From: UMGS75 sp051872775
Lineage (GTDB): Bacteria; Bacillota_I; Bacilli_A; ML615J-28; CAG-313
Length of the DNA stretch: 8,734 nt
Reading direction: 5' to 3'
NCBI GenBank assembly: GCA_051872775.1
Contig: JBJEEE010000080.1
Coordinates: 1-8,734 of the forward strand
The number at the start of each line of letters is the position of its first letter. Positions within the stretch are counted from its first letter, which is position 1. The notes under the pieces were generated by a model, which was not told where the DNA came from, searched no databases, and was given only the letters and a program-made list of their open reading frames with translations. The position numbers were made by a program, and so were the translations under genes. This document shows, piece by piece, positions 1-6,154 of this stretch.

Positions 1-28
1 AAATGCATGAAATATTTTAACATATTTA

Positions 29-56
29 TTGACTTTTGTTTAATTAATTATATCAC
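29..56 (+). promoter_or_regulatory. Weak candidate sigma-A promoter for the spoVB-like gene
   Basis: A TTGACT box at 29-34 is followed after 16 bp by TATCAC at 51-56, which matches TATAAT at 4 of 6 positions. Initiation near 63 would leave a leader of about 70 nt before the ATG at 135. The rest of 1-134 is AT-rich and shows no gene, no obvious terminator and no RNA structure that I can support. The call rests only on box resemblance in AT-rich DNA, so the true promoter could lie elsewhere or upstream of the window. Confidence 0.3.
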
Positions 57-134
57 TTTAACCCTTTTTGATAAAGAGATTTGGTTATTTTTTTACATTT
101 ACTACCATAAAATATAGTATTAGAGGTATCTTAA

Positions 135-1625
135 ATGCTTAAAAAGTTGTTTAATTCACATAGTTTTTTTATGAATACATTACTTATTCTTTTAACTGGT
201 TTTTTGATCAAATTAATGGGGTTAATTAATCGAATTTTTATTACAAGATTGATGGGACCAAATGGAATGAATCTTTATATCTTATCATTTCCTACAATTA
301 TGTTATTTATCAGTATCTCGGGATTAAATCTAAATATAACTATTAGTAAACTTGTTGCAGAAAGTATTCAAACCAAACAGTTATCTCCACAATTATTATT
401 ACGTAGTGCTATTAGATTATCAATTCTAGTTTCGATTATTACTATTATTGTTTTTTTATTAGTATTATACCCTCTCGTTCATATCTTTCTAAAAAATGAT
501 GCTCTCTTTTTACCTCTTCTATCAACTATATTTTTAATTCCCTTAGTTGGTATTAGTGATGCCTTAAAAGGATATTTTAATGGCTTTAAGATGATGAAGT
601 ATTCGTCAATATCAGGATTATTAGAACAAGTTAGTCGTATTTTTTTTAGTATCTTACTTCTTTACCTTACTCTTCCTTATGGAATAAATATAGCTACCTT
701 TTTTTGTCTTCTTTCTCTTAGTCTAGGTGAACTTGCCTCTATTTTATATTCTATTTTCACCTTAAAAAAAATAAAAGTGGTACATTATGAAAATACCACC
801 GGTGAACTAAGGGCTATCGTTAAAATGTCCGTTCCCACTACTTTTTCTCGTTTAATCGGCAATTTTACCTATTTTTTAGAGCCTATTTTCTATGTTTTTA
901 TTCTTAGTCTATTACACTATCCTCATAAACAAATTGAAAATGCTTATACCATTGTTAATGCCTATACTATTTCCCTCCTTACGTTAGGGTCTTTTGTTTC
1001 AATGGCCCTTTCCACAACTATTGTCCCCCAAATATCTGAAAGTTTTTCCATAAATAATACTAAAAGTGTAAACTACTATATTGATAAGACCATTATTTTT
1101 TCGCTTATTCCTGGTATTTTCATCACAATCATTCTTTTTTTCTACCCTAGTGATATAATGAATTTAATATATCGAACCACACTAGGAGCACATGAGGTTA
1201 AATTATTTGTCTTTTTCTTTCTTCCCTACTATCTTCAAGCTCCTCTTTCTTCTATTTATCAAGCAATAGGAAAATCAAAACAATTATTTATTTATAGTAG
1301 TATTTTTAACATATTGCGACTATTATTAATTTTATTACTTGCTTTAATTCCTGCTGTTTCTTTTAATTCATTATTACTTTCCACTTTTATTACGCTTGAT
1401 TTATATACCTTAATTATCTTTATCAATATCAAAAAAGCAACAAACTATCACTTTAATAAGACTGTTTTACTTTCTATCTTTTTACTTTTTGTTTTTGTTT
1501 TATTTTTTATTACATTATTAAAATCTTTAAACCTTAACTTTATTATTAGTATTATTATTTCTTTTATTATCTATATGTTTTTCACAATCAAATTAAATCT
1601 TATTAAAATACCTATAAATAAATAA
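135..1625 (+). CDS. spoVB: SpoVB-like membrane flippase (MOP superfamily, polysaccharide/lipid-linked precursor export)
   Basis: This is a 496-residue polytopic membrane protein with about 12-14 hydrophobic segments along its whole length and no soluble domain. It fits the SpoVB branch of the multidrug/oligosaccharidyl-lipid/polysaccharide (MOP) exporters. Visible family signatures are GLINRIFITRLMGPNGMNLY (29-48), ISKLVAE (70-76), ALKGYFNG (143-150) followed by LLEQVSRI (162-169), KMSVPTTFSRLIGN (230-243), and STTIVPQISESF (293-304). The length is close to that of B. subtilis SpoVB (about 518). Members of this branch are thought to flip lipid-linked cell-wall or spore-cortex precursors across the cytoplasmic membrane. 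The substrate here is not shown. The ATG at 135 is supported by AGAGGT at 122-127 with a 7-nt gap. The neighbouring yrbG- and yrzE-type genes agree with a spoVB locus rather than a generic drug exporter. The gene does not by itself prove sporulation, because non-sporulating Bacillota keep homologues. Its stop codon lies inside a terminator stem. Confidence 0.82.
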   Translation: MLKKLFNSHSFFMNTLLILLTGFLIKLMGLINRIFITRLMGPNGMNLYILSFPTIMLFISISGLNLNITISKLVAESIQTKQLSPQLLLRSAIRLSILVSIITIIVFLLVLYPLVHIFLKNDALFLPLLSTIFLIPLVGISDALKGYFNGFKMMKYSSISGLLEQVSRIFFSILLLYLTLPYGINIATFFCLLSLSLGELASILYSIFTLKKIKVVHYENTTGELRAIVKMSVPTTFSRLIGNFTYFLEPIFYVFILSLLHYPHKQIENAYTIVNAYTISLLTLGSFVSMALSTTIVPQISESFSINNTKSVNYYIDKTIIFSLIPGIFITIILFFYPSDIMNLIYRTTLGAHEVKLFVFFFLPYYLQAPLSSIYQAIGKSKQLFIYSSIFNILRLLLILLLALIPAVSFNSLLLSTFITLDLYTLIIFINIKKATNYHFNKTVLLSIFLLFVFVLFFITLLKSLNLNFIISIIISFIIYMFFTIKLNLIKIPINK

Positions 1626-1654
1626 TATCATACAAAATGTATGATATTATTTTT
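1620..1654. terminator. Bidirectional intrinsic terminator between convergent genes
   Basis: This is a perfect inverted repeat with 15-bp arms: 1620-1634 pairs with 1638-1652 around a 3-nt AAA loop. The core is ATCATACA / TGTATGAT. On the + strand the hairpin runs into TTTTT (1650-1654). On the - strand it runs into ATTTATTTAT. The + strand gene stops at 1623-1625 and the - strand gene stops at 1647-1649, so each stop codon is within one arm and a single element serves both transcripts. The stem is nearly all A/T, so its strength comes from length rather than GC content. Confidence 0.85.
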
Positions 1655-2117
1655 CATATGTTTGCTTAATTAAATCTCTAATAATAAATAATACTTTCTG
1701 ATAATAATTGTTTTCATCCATATGCGTAGTAAAATGATAATCTGATACTTTATGATATATTTTTAACAAATATTCATTATCCCCACATTTATATCCAGAT
1801 ATAACTTCATCTTCTAATTCAAGTGTAGCTTCATCTAAATCTTGATACACATACTTTGATATTTTTTCAATAATCTTATGGACAAGTGATTTAGTTTCTT
1901 CATTTATTAACAAATAATGATCAATTTTTAGTTTAATCATTGTTTCTTCAGTTTGATAGAATTTAACATATCGATAGTTATTTGTATGTTCTGCTGCTTC
2001 GATTAGTTTCTTACATTCTTCTAATCTAACTAAATCTTCGCGATGTTCTCTTTCGGAACGAGCTATAATTAAATTAGTATGTTCGTCAAAAACCTCATTA
2101 AATACTGAACAATTCAT
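1647..2117 (-). CDS. Unrecognised soluble protein, 156 residues
   Basis: I do not recognise this family. The protein is hydrophilic, with no signal peptide or membrane segment. An N-terminal charged stretch that looks helical (about 15-45, rich in E, R and K) leads to an alternating region (48-75), a probable amphipathic helix (75-92), an acidic patch (93-105, LDEATLELEDE), and a Tyr-rich C-terminal third (109-156). Cysteines are at 3, 35 and 111, with no paired metal-binding pattern. No helix-turn-helix, nucleotide-binding loop or nuclease motif is evident. I chose the ATG at 2117 because GAGG (on the - strand, GTGAGGTATAAC before the ATG) sits at the correct distance. The longer reading to a TTG at 2156 would run through a 20-bp palindrome and has no ribosome site. 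The gene lies 87 bp downstream of the DUF421 gene on the same strand, so the two may share a transcript, and it ends in the bidirectional terminator. A convincing start signal, a terminator and an intact frame argue for a real gene. Function is unknown. Confidence 0.75.
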   Translation of the reverse strand: MNCSVFNEVFDEHTNLIIARSEREHREDLVRLEECKKLIEAAEHTNNYRYVKFYQTEETMIKLKIDHYLLINEETKSLVHKIIEKISKYVYQDLDEATLELEDEVISGYKCGDNEYLLKIYHKVSDYHFTTHMDENNYYQKVLFIIRDLIKQTYEK

Positions 2118-2136
2118 GTTATACCTCACTTTCTTT

Positions 2137-2156
2137 TTGCTACCTATAAGTAGCAA
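2137..2156. promoter_or_regulatory. Near-perfect 20-bp palindrome upstream of the unknown gene (operator or leader hairpin)
   Basis: Arms TTGCTAC (2137-2143) and GTAGCAA (2150-2156) flank CTATAA. The central TATA is itself symmetric, so 18 of 20 positions obey dyad symmetry and only the 2144/2149 pair breaks it. The element sits 19 bp before the ATG of the - strand gene at 2117, between the DUF421 stop and the gene's ribosome site. In the direction of transcription it is followed by an A-rich stretch, not a T-tract, so it is not an intrinsic terminator on that strand. It could be a repressor operator or a hairpin in the mRNA leader. I found no convincing -35/-10 pair around it. Confidence 0.55.
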
Positions 2157-2164
2157 TATAAAGT

Positions 2165-2190
2165 AAAAAAATTATGTTTTTCTTCACATA
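2165..2190 (-). terminator. Weak hairpin with T-tract after the DUF421 gene
   Basis: On the - strand, TATGT (2190-2186) can pair with ACATA (2177-2173) across an 8-nt loop. The hairpin is followed by a run of seven T (2171-2165), starting 14 bp after the DUF421 stop codon. The 5-bp, AT-rich stem is poor, so it would allow substantial read-through into the unknown gene at 2117. It may be a partial attenuator or a chance structure in AT-rich DNA. Confidence 0.25.
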
Positions 2191-2204
2191 TATTTTATCA
2201 CAAT

Positions 2205-2855
2205 TTATTCTTTTTTCATTTGTTTTGCCTCAACAAATACAAGTTTTCCTTGAATTAGGTTTAATCCATAAACATTTTTTATCGTTTTATATGGAGAATT
2301 AGCTACAAACGTCGAAATATTATTAATTGTATAACCGGCTTTTACAATATTATCTTTAATCATTTTACCACTAACTATTAATGGTAAAACAAAGGAAGGA
2401 TAATCTTTCTTTAAGAATACACTTAACTTACCATTAGTTTCAAGAATTGCGTATGATACTTCTGACGGTGATACTACGTCTTTATTACGCAATTGAATGT
2501 ATAAATCATCCATATTGTATCCATTCTTCTTCATCGTTTTGATATCAATCATACCATTTTCGATGATGATAGCTTCCTTACCATCCATAATGTTTCTAAA
2601 CCATATTACTTTTAAAGAAACTAATGATACTAACTTTTGAATAATGGCAATAATTACCATTGGCAATATACAATTCCAGTAATTCATTTTAAAGTTTTCA
2701 ATTCCTACTACCATTATATCAACAATAGTTAAAAGAATTAATAAATCAAATAAACTTAATTGCCCAATCTCCCTTTTACCCATAAACTTCATTAATATTG
2801 TAAGAACAATATAGCCAAGAATAGTTCTAACAATTATTATTGATAAATCTTGCAT
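2205..2855 (-). CDS. yrbG: DUF421 membrane protein (YrbG/YetF family)
   Basis: This 216-residue protein belongs to the DUF421 family (B. subtilis YrbG, YetF, YkjA, YdfR/S). Three N-terminal membrane segments lie at about 5-24, 35-53 and 60-82. The family signature MGKREIGQLSLFDLLILL (25-42) starts between the first two. A cytoplasmic alpha/beta domain follows: IIIENGMID (96-104), the NMDDLYIQLR block (114-123), then EVSYAILETNGKLSVF (132-147), and a second lobe LPLIVSGKMIKDNI (157-170). The molecular function of the family is not established; B. subtilis paralogues are linked to spores and the envelope. The start at 2855 is fixed by AAGGGG (on the - strand) 8 nt upstream of the ATG. I use the yrbG symbol because spoVB and yrzE homologues flank it, as I recall they do around yrbG in B. 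subtilis. Paralogue assignment within DUF421 is less certain than the family itself. A good -10 box lies upstream, over the start of the divergent gene. Confidence 0.88.
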   Translation of the reverse strand: MQDLSIIIVRTILGYIVLTILMKFMGKREIGQLSLFDLLILLTIVDIMVVGIENFKMNYWNCILPMVIIAIIQKLVSLVSLKVIWFRNIMDGKEAIIIENGMIDIKTMKKNGYNMDDLYIQLRNKDVVSPSEVSYAILETNGKLSVFLKKDYPSFVLPLIVSGKMIKDNIVKAGYTINNISTFVANSPYKTIKNVYGLNLIQGKLVFVEAKQMKKE

Positions 2856-2889
2856 AAACAGTTCCCCTTTTGCATAATATTTAGTGGTG

Positions 2890-2919
2890 ATTATATGAAT
2901 TTCCTAAAGCATAAAGCAA
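2890..2919 (-). promoter_or_regulatory. Candidate sigma-A promoter of the DUF421 gene
   Basis: Read on the - strand, a consensus TATAAT (2895-2890) lies 18 bp downstream of TTGCTT (2919-2914). Initiation near 2883 gives a leader of about 28 nt to the ATG at 2855, with the ribosome site in between. The -10 box overlaps the first base of the divergent gene's ATG (2895-2897) and abuts its ribosome site (2884-2890). Transcription here would therefore compete directly with expression of the + strand gene. Confidence 0.5.
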
Positions 2920-3281
2920 AATCATTTTTAATCTTCTTAATTATTTTAGCCCTCATTTTGTTAATCTATACTTTTTTATTATACAAAGAAATCATTCCCA
3001 ATAATACTTCAACTATAAATATTACAAGTTATATCATTGGCATAGTCTTATTTTTTATTCTTGGGGGAATTTCTGGAATCTTTGAGACAAGTAAAGGATG
3101 GCTAGGCGGGATCACATCAGGTATTATCCTTGTTATCGTTATTTGTATTTTTAAACTTATCTCACAATCATTAAACAGTTGGCTCCTTGTTGTAAAATAT
3201 CTAAGCTATATCATATCCTCAATGGTAGGAGGAATGATTGGAATAAACTTTAATAAAGATAACCACATAAAAAAACACTAG
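2895..3281 (+). CDS. yrzE: TIGR04086-type small membrane protein (YrzE-like)
   Basis: This is a 128-residue protein that is almost entirely membrane: four segments at about 10-30, 44-62, 70-90 and 98-117, with a basic, hydrophilic C-terminus (NKDNHIKKH). The central ILGGISG...SKGWLGGITSG block (55-76) matches the glycine-rich pattern of the TIGR04086/YrzE family, a group of unknown function commonly found near spoVB, yajC and tgt in Bacillota. I chose the ATG at 2895 because GTGGTGAT (2884-2891) closely matches the extended anti-16S sequence, with the GG seven bases before the ATG. An in-frame ATG at 2850 would add 15 residues lacking a ribosome site and would overlap the start of the DUF421 gene. 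The divergent arrangement leaves only 39 bp between the two start codons. The stop codon is inside the terminator stem just after it. A possible promoter, TTGCAT (2850-2855), 17 bp, CATAAT (2873-2878), would give a leader of only about 10 nt, so it is doubtful. Confidence 0.8.
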   Translation: MNFLKHKAKSFLIFLIILALILLIYTFLLYKEIIPNNTSTINITSYIIGIVLFFILGGISGIFETSKGWLGGITSGIILVIVICIFKLISQSLNSWLLVVKYLSYIISSMVGGMIGINFNKDNHIKKH

Positions 3282-3301
3282 CTGAAACTAGTGCCTTTTT
3301 T
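3268..3301. terminator. Bidirectional intrinsic terminator between yrzE-like gene and ydbT
   Basis: CACTAG (3276-3281) pairs with CTAGTG (3288-3293) around a 6-nt loop. On the + strand the hairpin is followed by CC and then TTTTTT (3296-3301). On the - strand it is followed by TTTTTTT, complementary to the A-run at 3269-3275. The stem includes the TAG stop of the + strand gene (3279-3281), and the ydbT stop codon is only 10 bp away at 3304-3306. It ends the five-gene nad-ydb operon from one side and the small membrane gene from the other. Confidence 0.8.
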
Positions 3302-3303
3302 AG

Positions 3304-4830
3304 TTACATAATGATAAAATTATTTAAACTTTCAATATGTTTTTGATCAACATGATTAACCGTTACAACATTAGAATAACTATTTGTAAAATAATGTATT
3401 TTAAATGAATATATGCCTTTACGTTTTCTCATGGGAGTAGTATATGTTTCAATAGAAGTAACATTTGAACGTAAAATAATTGTGCACTTTTTTGTTATAC
3501 TTCCGTTATATAAAGTTAATTTATCACTACCTACACAAACACATTGATTACGATATGCAAAGGCTGCATTAATTAAAATAATAATTAATGAAATAGTCCA
3601 AATAGCAACTATAATACCAAGAGAGATTAATAACCACATAATATCAATATGTAATAGACCTAAAATCAACATAGCATTAATTAAGATAGTTCCTAAAACA
3701 CATGAAGTTATTAATAAAGGCCATAAGACAAAAGGTCCAAACTTTTTTGCTTGATCATCTTTAGTTATAGGTACATAATCAGGCAAAATATGACCTAAGA
3801 TTTCATTTATTTGCTTCTCCTTACATAAAGGAATAAAGATTCCTTTGAGGCTATCATTTCCTCCATTATTGCTTTGTTGATCATTATAGCCTACTACTTC
3901 TAAATATATGGTCGCAAAATGGAAGAGACGTTCAAATAAGGATTGTTCAATTACAACAGCTTTAATGCGTTTTAAAAGAAAACTATTGTTTTTCCTAACA
4001 AATAAACCATAATTGATAAATAATTCTTTATCATTTTTTTTGATTTCAAAATTATGATATTTAAAAAATGAATTTAAGATATTTGCAATAAAGGAAAAGA
4101 CAATCACAATGAATAAAATCAATGTAAATAATATTAATAAATCAATAAAGAAATTACCAGTAAAGTCATATCCTTCAACATTAACAAACTGTGATAATAT
4201 GCTAATAGCGGTTAATGCTAAAACCATAAAAATAAATATCATAAATAAAGCTAATAAAGTATTTAAAAAAGAATACATTAACTTTGCGGGGGTATTAAAT
4301 GTATAAACCGAATTTAATTGTTTGCATTCTTCTTCAGTGACAATTGGTTCTTCATCACTTGGATTTTGCAAATGTTTTTGTCTTTCGTTTATTTCTTTTG
4401 TTAGTTTTTGGGCTTCTTGGGTTGACTCTATAATTACTATTTCTTCTTGTACTGAAGTATTAGTAGATCCACTGTCTATAGTAATCGCACATATACCAAA
4501 TAGTTTTTGAATTATACCCTCTTTTACCGTTACAGCATGAATCTTACTATAATCTAATCTTGTTTTTTTCTTAAAGATTACACCTCGTTTACAACAAATA
4601 CCATTGTCTAATAATTCATAGCTTGATGTTTTATAAAATAAATAATGATAAATGGCAAGTATAACATAAATAACAATGAATAATGCTATAAAAATATATG
4701 CAAAAGTCTTACTTAAGTGTTCATTTTCTAATTCAGAGAAATTTCCCATAAGAAAAAATGAGAAAAAGAGTGCGATAAAAAAGTCGATTAACAAATGGTA
4801 ATAAACATATTTTTTAGAGAACTTCTTCAT
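3304..4830 (-). CDS. ydbT: Triple bacterial-PH-domain membrane protein YdbT
   Basis: This 508-residue membrane protein has the YdbT layout of three repeats, each a pair of membrane helices followed by a bPH_2 domain (DUF304). Helices at about 12-30 and 42-64 precede PH-like domain 1 (68-148: a YELLDNGI strand, then KRGVIFKKKTRLDYSKIHAV). Helices at 184-213 and 228-254 precede domain 2 (257-347, LFINYGLFVRK...RIKAVVIEQSLFERLF). Helices at 368-392 and 396-425 precede domain 3 (428-505, LTLYNGSITKKCTIILRSNVTS...). Length agrees with B. subtilis YdbT (about 490). In B. subtilis ydbST is a sigma-W operon giving intrinsic resistance to antimicrobial compounds from other bacilli; the mechanism is not known. 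The ATG at 4830 has AGAGG 9 nt upstream, inside the end of ydbS. The reading frames overlap by 17 bp, implying translational coupling. It is the last gene of the operon and ends just before the bidirectional terminator. The connector at 150-178 is acidic and probably cytoplasmic. Confidence 0.87.
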   Translation of the reverse strand: MKKFSKKYVYYHLLIDFFIALFFSFFLMGNFSELENEHLSKTFAYIFIALFIVIYVILAIYHYLFYKTSSYELLDNGICCKRGVIFKKKTRLDYSKIHAVTVKEGIIQKLFGICAITIDSGSTNTSVQEEIVIIESTQEAQKLTKEINERQKHLQNPSDEEPIVTEEECKQLNSVYTFNTPAKLMYSFLNTLLALFMIFIFMVLALTAISILSQFVNVEGYDFTGNFFIDLLILFTLILFIVIVFSFIANILNSFFKYHNFEIKKNDKELFINYGLFVRKNNSFLLKRIKAVVIEQSLFERLFHFATIYLEVVGYNDQQSNNGGNDSLKGIFIPLCKEKQINEILGHILPDYVPITKDDQAKKFGPFVLWPLLITSCVLGTILINAMLILGLLHIDIMWLLISLGIIVAIWTISLIIILINAAFAYRNQCVCVGSDKLTLYNGSITKKCTIILRSNVTSIETYTTPMRKRKGIYSFKIHYFTNSYSNVVTVNHVDQKHIESLNNFIIM

Positions 4831-5296
4831 TTTTTAATTCCTCTAATCGTTTATTTAAGAAACTTTCAATATCATTTACCATTTTATTTGCATCTTCCAC
4901 TGATAAACCAGGAAGTGAAAAATTAGATCCAGCTGTAGAAAAGATGATTCCACTTAATCTAGTCATTATTAATAGTGGACCTTGATAAGTATGAAGATCT
5001 TGAATTTGACATACCGGAATTACAATATGATGACGGAAGATAACCCCATATTCTATTTCAATTCTTTTTTCATTATATCCATAGCGATAAAACTTATATT
5101 TTAATAAAGGATATATGAGATTAGTAAATATACTAAGAAGTAGTAACGTACCACCAATACATATAATACATAATTGAGCTATACCATCTGTAAAACAAAT
5201 TAAAAGTGTATACAAAACAGCAAACAATAGGAAAAAGCATAATCCTATTATAAACCATAATTTTTTCATTTTTAAATTTAAGTGTTTAAGCTCCAT
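4814..5296 (-). CDS. ydbS: Bacterial-PH-domain membrane protein YdbS
   Basis: A 160-residue protein with two membrane helices (about 12-34 and 38-63) and one bPH_2 domain (about 67-147). The domain shows the usual order: YGYNEKRIEIEYGVIFRHH, IPVCQIQDLHTYQGPL (93-108), then RLSGIIFSTAG (113-123) and an AnkMVndIesFL helix near the end. The size and the pairing with the three-domain YdbT match the B. subtilis ydbS-ydbT pair, whose products are thought to act together at the membrane in antimicrobial resistance. The ATG at 5296 is preceded by AGAGGT at a good distance. It starts only 20 bp after the nadC stop, and I see no sigma-W-like (TGAAAC...CGTA) or other convincing promoter in that gap. It is therefore most likely expressed from the nadA promoter. 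The last six codons overlap ydbT. Confidence 0.87.
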   Translation of the reverse strand: MELKHLNLKMKKLWFIIGLCFFLLFAVLYTLLICFTDGIAQLCIICIGGTLLLLSIFTNLIYPLLKYKFYRYGYNEKRIEIEYGVIFRHHIVIPVCQIQDLHTYQGPLLIMTRLSGIIFSTAGSNFSLPGLSVEDANKMVNDIESFLNKRLEELKNEEVL

Positions 5297-5316
5297 TTTT
5301 TACCTCTTTATATTAA

Positions 5317-6153
5317 CTATAGACCCTTATAAAATTTTAAACTTATATCAAGGGACTTATAAGAATGGGTTAGGGCGCCAACAGATATATAATCAACACC
5401 AAGCAATGCTACACTCCTAACTCGTTTTAACATCATGTTGCCACTAGCTTCAAGTTTCTTTTGATGATTGTTTATTTCCACTAGTTCTTTCATTAGGTCA
5501 TTATTCATATTATCTAGCATAATGATATCACATTCAGTAGCAAGTGCCTCTAAGAACTCTTCTTTGGTTTCTACTTCAACTTCAATTAATATCGAAGGAT
5601 CTACTTTAGACTTAGCAAGTTTAACGGCTTCAGTTATACTTCCTACAGCCGCAATATGATTATCTTTAATTAATACTCTATCACTTAGATTAAAGCGATG
5701 GTTTTCGCCACCACCATCACGTACCGCTTGACGTTCAAATGATCTTAATAAAGGTGTAGTTTTACGTGTATCTAAAATAGCGCAATTTGTTCCTTTTACT
5801 TCTTGTACAAATTGATTAGTCGTAGTAGCAATTCCACTCATACGTTGTAAAAAGTTTAAAGCAATCCGTTCAGCTCTTAAGATATCACGCATTGGACCGC
5901 TTACAGTTGCAATAACACATCCTCTGGTGACATAAGTACCATTAGGTTTATGAATTACAAATTCAATCTTAGGATTAACAATTTTAAAAGTTTCCATTGC
6001 GACATCTATACCAGAAATGATACCAGCTGATTTGGCGACAAAATTACCTGATAGCATTTTAGAACGATCTATTAAGTTCAACGTTGTAATATCATTGTTA
6101 TAGCCATCTTCTTGTAAAGCAGATAATATTATTTTCTTTTGTTTTTCATCCAT
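5317..6153 (-). CDS. nadC: Nicotinate-nucleotide pyrophosphorylase (quinolinate phosphoribosyltransferase, decarboxylating), EC 2.4.2.19
   Basis: NadC converts quinolinate and PRPP to nicotinate mononucleotide, CO2 and pyrophosphate, the last committed step of de novo NAD synthesis. The protein is cytoplasmic and 278 residues long, the normal length. It shows the N-terminal substrate-gating domain and then the barrel motifs: AERIALNFLQRMSGIAT (94-110), DTRKTTPLLR (128-137), GGGENHRFNLSD (147-158), VLIKDNHI (160-167), EVEVET (191-196), IIMLDN (210-215), ASGNM (236-240), and SVGALTHS (257-264). These cover the basic quinolinate/PRPP-binding residues and the acidic residues of the active site. 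No key residue seems to be missing. The ATG at 6153 is one base after the nadB stop (TAA-T-ATG). There is no strong ribosome site in front, so translation probably depends on coupling with nadB. Its C-terminal coding end holds a short GC-anchored inverted repeat (5324-5354). Confidence 0.97.
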   Translation of the reverse strand: MDEKQKKIILSALQEDGYNNDITTLNLIDRSKMLSGNFVAKSAGIISGIDVAMETFKIVNPKIEFVIHKPNGTYVTRGCVIATVSGPMRDILRAERIALNFLQRMSGIATTTNQFVQEVKGTNCAILDTRKTTPLLRSFERQAVRDGGGENHRFNLSDRVLIKDNHIAAVGSITEAVKLAKSKVDPSILIEVEVETKEEFLEALATECDIIMLDNMNNDLMKELVEINNHQKKLEASGNMMLKRVRSVALLGVDYISVGALTHSYKSLDISLKFYKGL

Positions 6154-6154
6154 A

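Noticed and set aside
92..120. TTTACA, 17 bp, TAGTAT as a promoter for the spoVB-like gene
   Set aside because: Transcription would begin near 126-127, within the ribosome binding site, leaving an unusable leader.
135..1625. Multidrug MATE exporter as the identity of the flippase
   Set aside because: Signatures such as GLINRIF...GPNGMNLY, ISKLVAE and the GYFNG/EQVSRI pair, together with yrbG/yrzE neighbours, fit the SpoVB branch better.
2118..2156. Longer start (TTG at 2156) for the unknown - strand gene
   Set aside because: It would translate the 20-bp palindrome and has no ribosome site. The ATG at 2117 has GAGG at the right distance.
2850..2894. Upstream ATG at 2850 for the yrzE-like gene
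   Set aside because: The extra 15 residues have no ribosome site, overlap the divergent gene's start and do not look like the family N-terminus. ATG 2895 has GTGGTGAT in front.
4109..4510. Two small + strand open frames inside ydbT (62-65 codons)
   Set aside because: They lie antisense to a well-supported gene, have low-complexity products and lack start signals.
5330..5349. TTGATA box on the - strand as the start of a ydbS promoter
   Set aside because: The nearest -10-like box (TATAAG) is only 14 bp away, and no other -10 lies at 16-18 bp. No sigma-W CGTA element is present.
5468..5659. Small + strand open frame inside nadC
   Set aside because: Antisense shadow of conserved nadC coding sequence, Ser/Ile-rich and without a ribosome site.
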